This document shows positions 7,721 to 17,175 of a stretch of DNA of 28,105 nt, one piece after another. The number at the start of each line of letters is the position of its first letter. The first letter of the stretch is position 1. This DNA is from Chara braunii (lineage: Eukaryota > Streptophyta > Charophyceae > Charales > Characeae), in assembly GCA_003427395.1 (NCBI GenBank), contig BFEA01000091.1, positions 1,744,414-1,772,518 of the forward strand, written 5' to 3'. The notes beneath the pieces are model-generated. The model saw only the letters and a program-made list of their open reading frames with translations, searched no databases and was not told where the DNA came from. The position numbers were made by a program, and so were the translations under genes.

Positions 7721-8218
7721 AAAAAAGGCGAACTGGGATGGCACAATTTCTTTTCTTTTTGGCTCGCAGCACCAGCCATTCAGATGCAGTCGCCTCGGGC
7801 CTCTAACAGTTTCGGATGTATGCGAACTCACATTTTTTTTTGCCTATTGCACATAGTGGTTGTGACTGACCCGCCGGGATGGCGGTAAAAAAGGCGAACT
7901 GGGATGACACAATTTTTTTTCTTTTCGGCTCGCAGCACCATCCATTCAGGTGCAGTCGCCTGGGGCCTCTAAAAGTTTTAGACGTATGCAAACTCACACT
8001 TTTTTTTGCCTATTGCACATAGTGGAGGTGATTGACCCGCCGGAATGGTGGTAAAAAAGGCGAACTGGGATGGCACAATTTTTTTTCTTTTCAGCTCGCA
8101 GCACCATCCATTCAAGTGCAGTCGCCTCCGGACTCTAAAAGTTTCGGATGTATGCGAACTCACTTTTTTTTTTGCGTAGTGCACAGTGGTTTTGACTGAC
8201 CCGCCGGGATGGCAGTTT
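7721..8218. repeat. Three-unit tandem array, 166-bp period
   Basis: Units start at AAAAAAGGCGAACTGGGATG at 7721, 7887 and 8053. They share GCTCGCAGCACCA.CCATTCA, GCAGTCGCCT, a TATGCGAACTCAC-T8-10 block, a TTGCACATAGTG block and a CCGCCGGGATGGCGGT-like end. Divergence is about 10%. The period is near nucleosomal-satellite length, but three units are too few to call a satellite. Confidence 0.9.
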
Positions 8219-8714
8219 GTCAAGACCAAGACGAAGGGATGAGGATCGGGGAGGTGGAGATGGAGCCGGAAGGGACAATGCAGCTCCAACGCAGACTCAA
8301 CATGCACGTACTCCAAACTGTGCAAGTGAAGAATGAGACCGAAACAGACTGCAGCTTACGGGCTCTTTTAGCTCGCAGCGCTGCTGGTTTGCTACAGGGC
8401 TGCACAGGGGCTAGTTCCGTTGCACACGGGATAGTGGGGTGATGAGGATAGGGAAGGAGAGGGAGAGGGAGAGGGAAGGAAGGAGAGGGAGAGGGTAAGG
8501 GAGAAGGTCAATGAGGGAAAGGAGAGATAGAGAGGGGAGAGACTTGGTCTTCTGATCTTACCTAGTATTTGTATCGAGAGAGTTCACGCGTGTCTCAGTT
8601 TGGCAGTTTCAACATTGGGATCTAAAAATCTCAAAATCTATCCATTCTCATTATCACAATAATCATTCTTAATATTATTAATATTATTATCTATAATTAA
8701 CAGCCTATCTAAAT
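8219..8714. other. No gene recognised; purine-rich tract
   Basis: 8440-8545 is almost pure A/G on the plus strand (GGGAGAGGGAGAGGGAAGG and similar). The base composition then switches abruptly to an A/T-rich segment after 8620. Confidence 0.7.
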
Positions 8715-8946
8715 ATCTTATTATATTCTCAATCTTTTCAATCATTTCAATCATCTTATCTCTGATCATTCAATTACACATTAACAAACTATACGGTATT
8801 TTTTAATACCAAAAATTGCTAATTAATACAATCTTATTATATTCTCAATCTTTTCAATCATATCAATCATCTTATCTCTGATCACTCGATTACACATTAA
8901 CAAACTATACGGTATTTTTTAATACCGAAAATTGATAATTAATACA
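8715..8946. repeat. Two-unit tandem duplication, 116-bp period, AT-rich
   Basis: Both units begin ATCTTATTATATTCTCAATC (8715, 8831) and differ at only a few positions. Each carries the hairpin GGTATTTTTTAATACC, a 6-bp stem with a 4-T loop. The surrounding 8640-9118 is AT-rich and without coding signal. Confidence 0.92.
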
Positions 8947-9118
8947 ATCTGTTTACATTTCACCACGCATATCTACTCTCAATTTTTTCTATCAGTCTAT
9001 TTTTCTACCATTCGTACTCTCATAAGTTCAGCCTTTCTCTATAATCTTAAAGCCACTAGGGCGAAATCTCCATAATTTCATAATTTTATTCGCATATTCA
9101 GAAACTCTCGTGAGGGAT

Positions 9119-9335
9119 AATGGGGTATGGATCGGGGAGAGCCCAGTTCTGCAGGGGTTTCATCAGGAGGGGGGTAAAACCCCGAAGAGGGCCTGGGCAG
9201 ATAGTGAGGAAACTCTATTCTGGGCTGGGTAAATCCCAGCGGAGGCAGAGTAGGGTAAGGGATAGGCAGTGGTATACTTTGGGTGGGAACTGTATGCTGC
9301 TGAGGAGATGGGGTGGGACTGTATCTAGTTGGGGC
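9119..9335 (+). repeat. Dispersed repeat R, copy 1
   Basis: Blocks GCAGGGG.TTCA, GGGGGGT.AAA, CTATTCTGGG.CTGGG, CCCA.CGGAGG and ATACTTTGGG.GGAACT occur in the same order at 24560-24750. The open frame spanning it (9120-9518) is Gly/Arg-rich and has no domain, so it is treated as repeat sequence and not as a gene. Confidence 0.7.
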
Positions 9336-9519
9336 AGAAGAGGACGGATTATTGACCCTTTTTCTTCAGCGGAGGCAATGATGGGACAGGGGAATGGAGG
9401 GAATGGAGGATGGAAGGGAGGGGGAAGAATCTTTCTTTTTGTTTCCATCTTTTTCTATTATATGAATGCTATAGCAACCTGTCTGAAAAAAAACATCCTG
9501 GTGTTATGTAATTCTTAGC

Positions 9520-10440
9520 GGCTTCAGGATTTCTTCCTCATGCGGGATTCAAGATTTCGGAGATGATCGAATCTCGATCGATATCTGCAGAGTTGCTTTG
9601 TTCTATGCACCTGGTTTGTCAATGCCAGAACGACGCTGGCCGGAGCTGGGGCGTTGCCCTGTAACCTGCATTGTGAGCAGTGTGAGGCCTTGTAGAGATA
9701 TCTGGGGATTGGCTAAGGGAGGAAGGCAATCCAGTGGCGAACCGGGGGGGCTGCCTTGACAACCTATGAGGCCAAGGATATAGGTGGCAAGAACAGGTCA
9801 ACTATGGTTGGCATTGGTTAGGAGGGCATTGTCCCTAAGACGCAATGTCTTGTTACAAGGAGGGCTAGAAGGTTTGCTGGGATTAGGGGACGGGAAGTAC
9901 TGATAGTATAGTCTTCTACATTTTAAAATACTAATCATCACAATCACTATCATCATGATCGGCATCATCATCATCATCTTTTCAGCTTTCTGGTGTTCTG
10001 GAATTTTAGGCAGCATCTAGCCTTCTTCCACATATGGGATATATGATTTCAGAAATGGTCGAACCAGGACTGATATCGTTTTAGTTGCTCTGTACTGTGC
10101 CCCTGGTTTGCTAATGCCGGAACGACGCTGGCCGGAGCTGGGGCGTTGCCCTGTAACAGGCAAATGGCAGGAGCGTGAGGCCTTGTAGAGAGATCTGGGG
10201 TTTGCCGAGGGAGGAAGGCAATCCAGTGGCGAACCAGGGGGGGCTGCTAGGTGGCGAGAAGAGATCAGCTATGGGGGACGTTGGTTAGGTTGGTATTGTC
10301 TCTGAGATACAATGTCCTGTTACAGGAAGGGCTAGGAGGTGTTCTAGGATTAGAAGGCCAGAACTACTGATATATAATTTTTTATATACTAATCATTATC
10401 ATTAGCATCATGTTCATCATTAGGATCATCATTATCATCA
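9520..10440 (+). repeat. Diverged two-copy duplication, about 492 bp, each ending in ATC/ATCATC sequence
   Basis: GAACGACGCTGGCCGGAGCT then GGGGCGTTGCCCTGTAAC, GTGAGGCCTTGTAGAGA and GGAAGGCAATCCAGTGGCGA recur 492 bases apart (9624 and 10116 frames). Each unit terminates in a CATCATCAT-type tract (about 9935-9980, 10390-10440). A retroposon with a trinucleotide tail that inserted next to itself is one reading; plain segmental duplication is the other. Confidence 0.8.
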
Positions 10441-10441
10441 T

Positions 10442-10548
10442 ATGAGGGACGCTGAGCCCGGTTCTCAGCAAGTTCGGTTTGGTCACTCCAGGTAGACTGT
10501 GAGGACCCCGACCTCAATCTTCTTATGGATAATAAAAAGGTTCTTGTC

Positions 10549-10603
<55 letters not shown>
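10442..10603 (+). mobile_element. Structured retroposon family copy with a 51-A tail
   Basis: Starts TGAGGGACGCTGAGCCCGG with the paired GCTGAG...CTCAGC 5' hairpin, then a diverged body, then TGTCGGTT followed by 51 consecutive A (10553-10603). Order and ends match the copies at 22397, 23123 and 27780, though the CTCCCCACCAATAGA block is lost here. A long uninterrupted A tail suggests recent insertion. Confidence 0.65.
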
Positions 10604-10605
<2 letters not shown>

Positions 10606-10704
10606 CTACCATAAGCAGTGTCTAATGGCCCAGGCCAAGGTCTAACCTATGAAAGTGTTTCTCACCAGAGGGAGTTATCAGTCATTAAGTGTCCCTTTAG
10701 CACA

Positions 10705-11078
10705 CCAAGGCTACATTCTCGGTCATCTACCAGCGTTGTTTTAGTCTCTGTCACCAGAGAGACCTCCCCACCTCTGCCATCGAGTACACCCTCATGATAC
10801 CGGTCCTTAGACCGCCAGTACCTTTCCCATATATGGGCCGAGGGCCCTGCACGCCAAGGAATCCGGATGCATCTGGCCGGGGCGTGAGGCCGTTTGTGAC
10901 CCTTGTGTTAACCGACGCACTATTTCTTTTTTTGGTTGGGAAAGGTACTGGCGGTTTAACTTTCCCCCTAGTGCAGTTACCATCCTTGTTACTGTTGTTG
11001 CCAGGGCTACAGTCTTGCTCATCATCGACTGCCGTCATTTTAGTCTCCGTCCTCAGGGAAACAACCCCACCTCTGTTG
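10705..11078. repeat. Direct repeat plus 22-bp inverted repeat
   Basis: A block of about 75 bp around TTTTAGTCTC.GTC and CCCCACCTCTG recurs at about 10705-10780 and 11003-11078. Between them, the 22-mer beginning TTAGACCGCCAGTACC (10808-10829) is inverted at 10939-10960 with one mismatch and a 109-base spacer. No gene content. Confidence 0.75.
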
Positions 11079-11148
11079 ATGGTTGTTGCTCGTGGTTGCT
11101 CTGTTGATCTCCCCATCTGGCATATCACACACAGGCGTCTTTTGTCAT

Positions 11149-11225
11149 TGTTGATCTAATGGTAGAGTCTTCAGGTCACATGTCACAAATCACACGTTCG
11201 AGGCTGGCTTGGGACTTTGGGGAGG
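11149..11225 (+). repeat. tRNA-like (SINE head) segment
   Basis: TTGATCTAATGGTAGAGTC (11151-11169) resembles an A box and CGTTCGAGGCTG (11195-11206) a B box, with tRNA-like spacing. Stems do not close into a cloverleaf. Treated as a pol III-type SINE head or decayed tRNA. Confidence 0.45.
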
Positions 11226-12532
11226 TTTTTTGTCCAGCTTGGCCTGCCATCTCTTCAAAACGAACACGGAGTTCCCTCTACATAGTACTGCACAATGCAC
11301 ATATCTGGCCTTCGGGCACATACATCTAGCTATACAGTTACACAGAGCACACATAGCCTTCGGGCAGACACAAAAAATATGGCCCTATGGGCTCTTACAA
11401 ACATACATAGCCTCTGGGCACACACATATACACACAACTACGATACTGGGCTGGGGGGGGCTATCAGGTATATGACGGGGCCTACTCACGCATGGCTTAG
11501 CTCTAGGGTAGGGTAGGGATATAAGTCGCTCCGGCTAGTTTGAGTTCCGCCTAGCCTTGGGTAAGCTAGGGGAAGGATGATAGGATGTGTCCGCGGGCAC
11601 TGGCCTACCTTGCTGAGGTAATCCTGCAGGGTAGACTCTCTGAATTGGGCCTGTGGAAGATTGCATGAGCCTGGCGTCCGAAGTTCTCGTACGGGAAGGT
11701 TCGTTCGCTTCTGCTTCGACTAGGCTGGGAGGTCGGCCCAACCTTGGTGCTTGTCACTGCTGTCTGGTCCAAGTTGCCCTCGATACTGGTAGGGTGATGG
11801 TCCTGAGTGTTGGCCACACTGAGGTAGGATAGTAGGGACAGGGGGTGCACTGGGAGTATTAACGTGGGGATGGGTAGGGTAGGTGGCCTATCCTGTCAGG
11901 ACAACCATTGGCTGGCACTACCAACAATCACTGCGGGTCTGGTCCTTGGCCTCTACAACACCCCGGGCTTAAAAAAAAAAACCTATGCGTGTACATCCGA
12001 ATCTGTCACTTGGAGTGTGATGCAGTCCTGCGCCTTGAAGAGCACGGCCAGCAGACAGGGCTTATGTCCAACCGCTGTGAAGACCAGGGTCTGCCTCCCG
12101 TCCGAACCCCTAAGTCTCAGCATGTGGTGTGGTACAGCTCGTGGTTTCATTTAGCAGTGCTCCATCGGTTCCCAAACCTTCGAGGCACGACCCCATGCAC
12201 CCTTAAGCCCTTGAACCGTCACACCATAGTCTGCTCAACCGCAGTATCCCTTCGCCGGGCTGCATTCGTGGTCTGAGGGCCCTGCTCCCTTGGACGCATC
12301 AGTCTTCATAGACGCGTCAGTCTGCATAGTTCCAACTGTGGGGCCTGGGGCAGTGAGACGACAGCTGTTGCTCCTGTCTTGGTGACATTGCTGTTATTGT
12401 TGTCTGTCACCTCAACCTTCGTCTGTCCCTCGTGTTGTCTGTTGTGGCCAACACAAGCCACGTGCCAATAAGTTAAGCGGTTGGGAGGACATGGGCCGGG
12501 AGGGGTGGTGGTGGGGCAGGGGGGGGGGGGGG
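11226..12532. other. No gene recognised; degenerate CA-rich repeats
   Basis: 11285-11445 contains three loose units of CACATA..TGGCCTTCGGGCACA type. 11505-11860 has GGTAGGG tracts and, on the minus strand, Pro/Ser/Arg-rich open frames (11535-11741, 11605-11850) that could be gag linker but carry no diagnostic motif. 11880-12530 shows a short A run (11972-11981) and no domain. Confidence 0.5.
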
Positions 12533-12586
12533 NNNNNNNNNNNNNNNNNNNNNNNNNNNNNNNNNNNNNNNNNNNNNNNNNNNNNN
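12533..12586. other. Assembly gap (54 N) inside a poly-G tract
   Basis: Runs of G border the Ns on both sides. This is a sequencing failure at a G-rich repeat, so ORFs spanning it are meaningless and its true length is unknown. Confidence 0.98.
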
Positions 12587-13048
12587 GGGTCGTGGGCGAG
12601 GAGGGGTGGCAGTGGTGGTGGGGGGGCAGTGGTGACTGGGCTGGGTGCGACGAGTGTGGCAGGGGGTGTGGCAGTTGGCTCGGGAGGAGGATAAAGTTAG
12701 GTTGGAGATAGGGGACCTGGAAATCAGCAAAGGGTTCCTCTGCCCTTCTCTGTACTCTCTGGTCAGTGATAAGCAACTAAATTGTTGCCCCCGGCCCATT
12801 CCCATGCACCCCAATCCATCTGCATGCCTTGTGTGACTATGCGCTGTGCCAGGCTGGGGGGAAGTACATGAGGACTCAAACTGACACGAACTACCGTCTT
12901 CACCCGCAAGGGTGTTTTTTGTGTAGTTATTATTTCCAGACCCAGTGACCAACGTTGAAAACACAGTAAGAAATAGTATTTTGCAGAGGCCTCACCCCTG
13001 TGTATCACTGGTTATTACCATCTGATTAAACCGCCCGTACACACTGCT
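12587..13048. other. No gene recognised
   Basis: G-rich, degenerate GGTGG repeats continue to about 12690. Then comes mixed sequence containing a lone MITE end motif ACTACCGTCTTCACC (12890-12904). Confidence 0.5.
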
Positions 13049-13066
13049 GAAACGGTTTTCACCTTT

Positions 13067-13720
13067 TTGCAGTCACCTCTTGGTCTTCTCAGACCCTTGC
13101 CTATTCCTGATAAACCCGGAGATTCTGTGTCCATTGACTTTATGGATACTCAGGTCAAGAGTAGGCATGGCAAAAGTCGAGTCATGGTCATAGTTGATAG
13201 GTTTAGTAAGTATGCAGTTTTTATCATTTTGCCTGCAGAGGCACAAACAGATTTAGTAGTTCGAAAGTTTTTTGACCATTGGGTCAGTGAGCATGGCATA
13301 CCGCTGTCTATAGTTAGTGACAGAAACACCAGGTTCACTAGTCAGAACTGGCAGGAACAAAAGAAAGTTTATGGTTCCAAGTTGCTGATGTCATCTGGCC
13401 GTCATCCTGAGACCAACGGTCAGAATGAACAGATGAACAAGCTCCTGCAACAAGTTACGAGAATGTACATTAGGCCCGACCAGATCAATTGGGATGAGAT
13501 GCTTTCAAAGGTAGTCAGTGCATACAATAACAGCGCGCACTTAGCCATATGGCGCACTCCTAACGAACTGCATAAGTCCTTTAGACCACGCAGACCATTT
13601 GAAGGACTTAACCGGGATCAGATTCAGAGGCTACCGCCCAGTACACGAGAGTTTGCGATACGGCACGAGAAAGAGATAACTACCGTTGTTGGTAACCTTA
13701 GGAAAGCGCAACACAAAACT
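13067..13720 (+). pseudogene. Ty3/gypsy (chromovirus) integrase catalytic core, 5'-truncated
   Basis: The frame opens in the linker after the integrase zinc-binding domain (GLLRPLPIPDKPGDSVSIDF), a signature of plant Ty3/gypsy polyproteins. The catalytic triad is intact: Asp in SIDFMD, Asp in IVSDRNTRF, and Glu in GQNEQMNK, with exactly 35 residues between the last two (D-D-35-E). Integrase inserts the element's cDNA into chromosomes. The HHCC domain and everything upstream (gag, protease, reverse transcriptase, RNase H) is absent. The reading frame ends in a palindromic MITE at 13722; the polyprotein resumes at about 14056. No stop occurs in this segment, so loss of function came by truncation and insertion and not by point decay. 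The upstream edge coincides with a 28-bp motif repeated after the chromodomain. Confidence 0.92.
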
Positions 13721-13721
13721 G

Positions 13722-14054
13722 CCATTTCGTCAAAATGGACATCTTTTATTTTTTGAATGAAATTGAAACCGAGTTTTTTGACCCAAAACTCGTCAAAATT
13801 TGCTGTTCCTGAGGGTCTGGCGTTTGTAAAACGCTGGACCCCCTGGCTGTACATGGACCTAGCTTGAGACCAGGCACCTCCATGCAGACTGCCTGGAGGT
13901 GCCTGGTCTCAAGCTAGGTCCATGTACAGCCAGGGGGTCCAGCGTTTGTAAAACGCTGGACCCTTAGGAACAACAAACTTTGACGAGTTTTGGACCAAAA
14001 AACTCGGTTTCAATTTCGTTCAAAAAATAAAAAATGTCCATTTTGACGAAATGG
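13722..14054. mobile_element. 333-bp near-perfect palindromic MITE inserted in the integrase
   Basis: Two 161-base arms (13722-13882 and 13894-14054) surround an 11-base spacer. Ends are CCATTTCGTCAAAATGGACA and its mirror. The inner 52 bases of each arm are identical; the outer part has about a dozen mismatches, nearly all transitions. It interrupts the polyprotein between RKAQH and RMIEQ and shifts the frame. It has no ORF of its own. A 144-bp relative lacking the inner arms is at 22062-22205. Target duplication is unclear, so superfamily is undetermined. Confidence 0.92.
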
Positions 14055-14055
14055 T

Positions 14056-14187
14056 CATTACAGGATGATAGAGCAAGTTAATAAGCATCGTCACCCCTTG
14101 CAGTTTCAAGTAGGCGACTTAGTCTGGGTCAAGTCAAAAGAGTTTGCTCCTGAGGAGAACATCTCGCAGAAGTTACTGCCTGCATAT
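14056..14187 (+). pseudogene. Integrase C-terminal (GPY/F) segment of the same chromovirus
   Basis: Reads MIEQVNKHRHPLQFQVGDLV then WVKS and KLLPAY, the DNA-binding GPY/F region that follows the catalytic core. It is in a different frame from 13067-13720 because of the MITE. It is cut after the AY codons by the TG...CA element at 14188. The conserved remainder (R-G-P-W-P-V-L) begins at 15591. Confidence 0.88.
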
Positions 14188-14927
14188 TGTTACACGCCCG
14201 GTTGGGCGATGTACATAACCGAGGATCCACAATGTGATAAAAAGGACTGAATGGACAATGCAGTTCAAGTGATATCTCAACAAGCAGTGTACATTCTGAT
14301 ACATACAAGAATGGTGCTTTGTAGCGCAGTGGAAGACTTAGATACAAGTCCTGACCTGACCGGGACTGACCTCTATCACGTAGTGCAAGACAACACAGCA
14401 GAATACTAGGATACCAATGACTAGCCCAATCAACGTTGCAACACAGACCCAACATACATCATTCTCATCACAAGTGTGAAGGGGTCTGACGCTATACACA
14501 GGAAGAAGGTGTCATGTCCAGATCATGCATAGACGAAGAGGAGGGGAACAAACGGAGAAGAGGGGGAGATATGGGAATGCCGTCAACACCAAGTCTTTGT
14601 TACAAGTCCCAAATAATCCCTCGTCAAAATGTCTGAAGCCCAAATGTCGAGTTTGGATCCAAATGTCACCAAGCTCTCTCTTCTCTCGTAGTCTGCTGAT
14701 GTAGTGAAGTCAGGTAGCGAGAGGGTGAGAGGGAGATGGTGTACCGAGAAAAGGAAGAAGAAGAACTTTTTTTCTCTCTCTCTCACACGTGCCAAGTACT
14801 AACCTTTGAAGTTGGCGCTGTGCTGCAGATACCTCGAAGACGGAGCTGGAGCTATGGCACTGCAAGTAAGTCTCCCTGACCTCCGCCCAATCTCTCTCTC
14901 TCTTGTACTGCTCTAGCTCCTATGGCA

Positions 14928-15025
14928 CCCAACGCTGAAGACTACTGCTAACGCTACTAGCGCCCAGCGCTGAAGACTACTGCTAACGCTACTAGCGCCC
15001 AACGCTGAAGACTACTACTAGCGCT
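14928..15025. repeat. 35-bp tandem repeat inside the solo LTR
   Basis: Units starting CCCA.CGCTGAAGACTACT at 14928, 14963 and 14998 contain GCTAACGCTACTAGCG. The third unit is shortened. Confidence 0.92.
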
Positions 15026-15374
15026 ACAACTACTCCTGCAGCGCTCCTCCAGAGTGCTGCTGCCGAATCCAAAAGACTACCTCCTGCCTCCTGAACTGCA
15101 CGTGAAGTGCTTGGGAAGTACCAAGGAACTACCTGCCGGCGTGCAGGGCGGGCCAGTCCTATATAGTGCTGGCCCGTCCAGGAGGCTGCTCTTGCCAATG
15201 CCGAAACGTGCCAGACCCTGGCGTTGAAGCTCACCAGGGGTTGTCTTGAAAACAGGCCCGAAATGGCCTGTGCTAAAACCTTGGTTTGTTGCCTGAGTTT
15301 CAGGGCGGGTCGAACTGATGAGGGCCTGAAAATGGCCCTCAGTTTCAGGCTGAAAACACTCAGGGCCGGAAAGG

Positions 15375-15550
15375 CCCTGATTTAGCCTGAAACGACACAG
15401 GGCCTGTAGGCCCTTGTTTTCAGGCTTTCAGGCTGAAACAACACGGGGCCTGTAGTCCCTTGTTTTCAGGCTTTCAGGCTGAAAACCACACGGGGCCTGT
15501 AGTCCCTTGTTTTCAGGCTTTCTGGCTGAAAACAACACGGGCCTGAAAAT
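15375..15550. repeat. 46-47-bp tandem repeat inside the solo LTR
   Basis: GGGCCTGTAGTCCCTTG-type blocks begin at 15400, 15446 and 15493, with a partial fourth at 15539. They alternate with TTTTCAGGCTTTCAGGCTGA. Short TTTCAGGC/GCCTGAAA inverted pairs pervade 15270-15560, so the region could fold extensively. Confidence 0.9.
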
Positions 15551-15590
15551 GGCCTGTGCAGCCTGTTGCAGGCGCAGCATGTAACAATAT

Positions 15591-16013
15591 AGAGGACCGT
15601 GGCCAGTCTTAGAAGTCAAGGGCGGAGAGGATGGACCATCCTATACTATTGAGATTCCAGCACACCTCCACACCTACCCAGTGTTCCACGCATCAAAGTT
15701 GTGGCCTTGTGTCACAAGTCAACAGTTTCCATCCCGGAGATCCATGATTCCTCCGGATATGGATGGAAGGTACGATATTGATGGTATAGTAGGCAAACAT
15801 ATCTTTAGGACAGGAGGTAGAGGTCGTCCATAGATACAGTATAAAGTTAGATTTCCCTTTCAAGAGCCAGAGGACGACCGCTGGTTCACGCGAACAGAAC
15901 TTCTAGAGACGGCTCCCGATATAGTCCGAGCCTACGAGAGAGATAAGAAGGGTAAAGGTCCTGCCTCAGACAAGCATTTTCGGAGGACCCCGAATTTAGG
16001 CCGGTGGGAGTGA
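15591..16013 (+). pseudogene. Chromovirus integrase C-terminus with chromodomain
   Basis: Starts with R-G-P-W-P-V-L, continues with YTIEIPAHLHTYPVFHASKL (the conserved HxxFHVSxL-type block) and then a chromodomain: YDIDGIVGKHIFRTGG, IQYKVRFPFQEPEDDRW, FTRTELLETAPDIVRAYE. In chromoviruses this module steers integration toward particular chromatin. One in-frame TAG (15831-15833) breaks it between GRGRP and IQYK, and the terminal TGA is at 16011. The 3' LTR should follow, but its ends could not be fixed. Confidence 0.88.
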
Positions 16014-16696
16014 AACAGTTTTCACCTTCTTGCAGTCACAGATGTGGGCCCTAGAGTTCGATCCCCAGACCTTACCTTACCCATGTACAGTATCGAGTTG
16101 ACCCCGGAGTGTTTGAACCCGCGACCTGTGTTTTGGTAGTTGGTTGTTCTCTGTCGTAGGGCTGTGTAGTTGTAGGAGTTCGATCTGTAGGTCTGTCGAG
16201 TAGGGGTCATAGCTGTGTAGAAGCCGTAGCTATAGCGTTTCTGAAAGGTCAAGGTCGTAGCTTCTACAGTCCTAAGAGGTCAAGGTCGTAGTTGCTACAG
16301 TCCTGAAAGGCCAAGTTCGCAAACTTCCGGAAGGTCCGGAAGTGGCCTTTCAAGTTTCTTCTCACGTTTTACACAGCAGGCCAGAGGCAAGTGGGCAAGT
16401 GGTGAGTCCAACTTCGCTTAGTCAGCGGTACCCAGTCCCAGTCTCACTTTGCACCGTCAGCAAGTACCATGAGGGACTGTGTGCACCATGGACCCGGTGG
16501 AAAAGGGCAGACCAACGACTTACAGAAGTATAAATCAAGAGGCAGCGCCCAGCCATTCATTCATTCGCTGTGTAAGCCATGCAGAAGTGCTGCTACAGCG
16601 TATTGTGGGAGGTGGTCTGCAGGTTGCCTGAAGAAGAAGTGGGCTGATGAAGGTAGAGCGTGCATAGGCAGTGATAGTTGGCGTCCATAGTCGCCC
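16014..16696. repeat. Possible 3' LTR/UTR of the chromovirus; 31-bp tandem units
   Basis: Directly after the chromodomain stop lies a 28-bp motif shared with 13049. Further on, AGGTCAAGGTCGTAG..CTAC units start at 16246, 16277 and 16308 (31-bp period). ACTTCCGGAAGGTCCGGAAGT near 16323 is a tight hairpin, and TATAAAT sits at 16529. A promoter-like TATA at this location suits an LTR, but no TG...CA boundary with target duplication was found, so this is inference. Confidence 0.4.
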
Positions 16697-16840
16697 GAGT
16701 TAGTGTTAGTAATTAGTGTGTGTGTGTGTGTATGAGTGGGAGACTGTGTGTGGTGGTATTCAGGGCGAGAGTTAGTGTTAGTAATTAGTGTGTGTGTGTG
16801 TGTATGAGTGGGAGACCGTGTGTGGTGGTATTCAGGGTGA
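16697..16840. repeat. 72-bp tandem duplication containing (GT)n
   Basis: Two units (16697-16768, 16769-16840) each read GAGTTAGTGTTAGTAATTAG, (TG)7-8, GAGTGGGAGAC.GTGTGTGGTG and GTATTCAGGG, differing at very few bases. Confidence 0.92.
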
Positions 16841-17172
16841 TCCAGAGTTGAGTATGTGTGAACGGTGGTATTGGACACAGTGACGAGAGTTGGTGTGCAG
16901 GCGCCGATGCGCCATAGTCTATTGAAGCGATTTGGCATCTGAACTGTGTTCTCGTTTTCCATATCTCTGAGCTTTGAGTGGGCGCATGTATGCACAGTGG
17001 AAGAGAAAGCGAGTCCGATTGCACTGCTCAGCAAATGTGTGAAATCGTGAAGGTATCTTCCGCGACAACGTGGCAAGGCACGCCCACCATTTCTTTTATC
17101 TTTTCCAAATTTGGCTATGGTATGGCAAGGCCATAAGCCATGACAGCAGCGATACCCAACCACAAGATATAC
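16841..17172. other. No gene recognised
   Basis: Mixed sequence between the 72-bp duplication and a SINE. The minus-strand open frame 16561-17202 is mostly a translation of the GT repeats. Confidence 0.5.
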
Positions 17173-17175
17173 CAA

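Larger units (their letters stand above)
14188..15586. mobile_element. 1399-bp TG...CA element, probable solo LTR, with ATAT target duplication
   Basis: Begins TGTTACACGC and ends GCATGTAACA, the short TG/CA-bounded inverted ends of an LTR. ATAT precedes it (14184-14187) and follows it (15587-15590). Removing the element and one ATAT joins the GPY/F coding sequence in frame, direct proof of the insertion boundaries. It has no coding capacity. It carries a TATA-like CTATATAG near 15159 and two internal tandem arrays. One LTR with no internal region suggests a solo LTR formed by recombination; an unusual non-autonomous element is the alternative. Its orientation is not established. Confidence 0.85.

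Noticed and set aside
9120-9518. 132-codon Gly/Arg-rich plus-strand frame
   Set aside because: It coincides with dispersed repeat R, whose second copy does not keep the frame.
12306-12964. Open frames spanning the N gap
   Set aside because: They include unknown bases and G-rich repeat, so continuity is unproven and no domain is present.
15300-15560. CRISPR-like regular repeats
   Set aside because: The units are contiguous tandem repeats with no unique spacers, inside a eukaryotic solo LTR.
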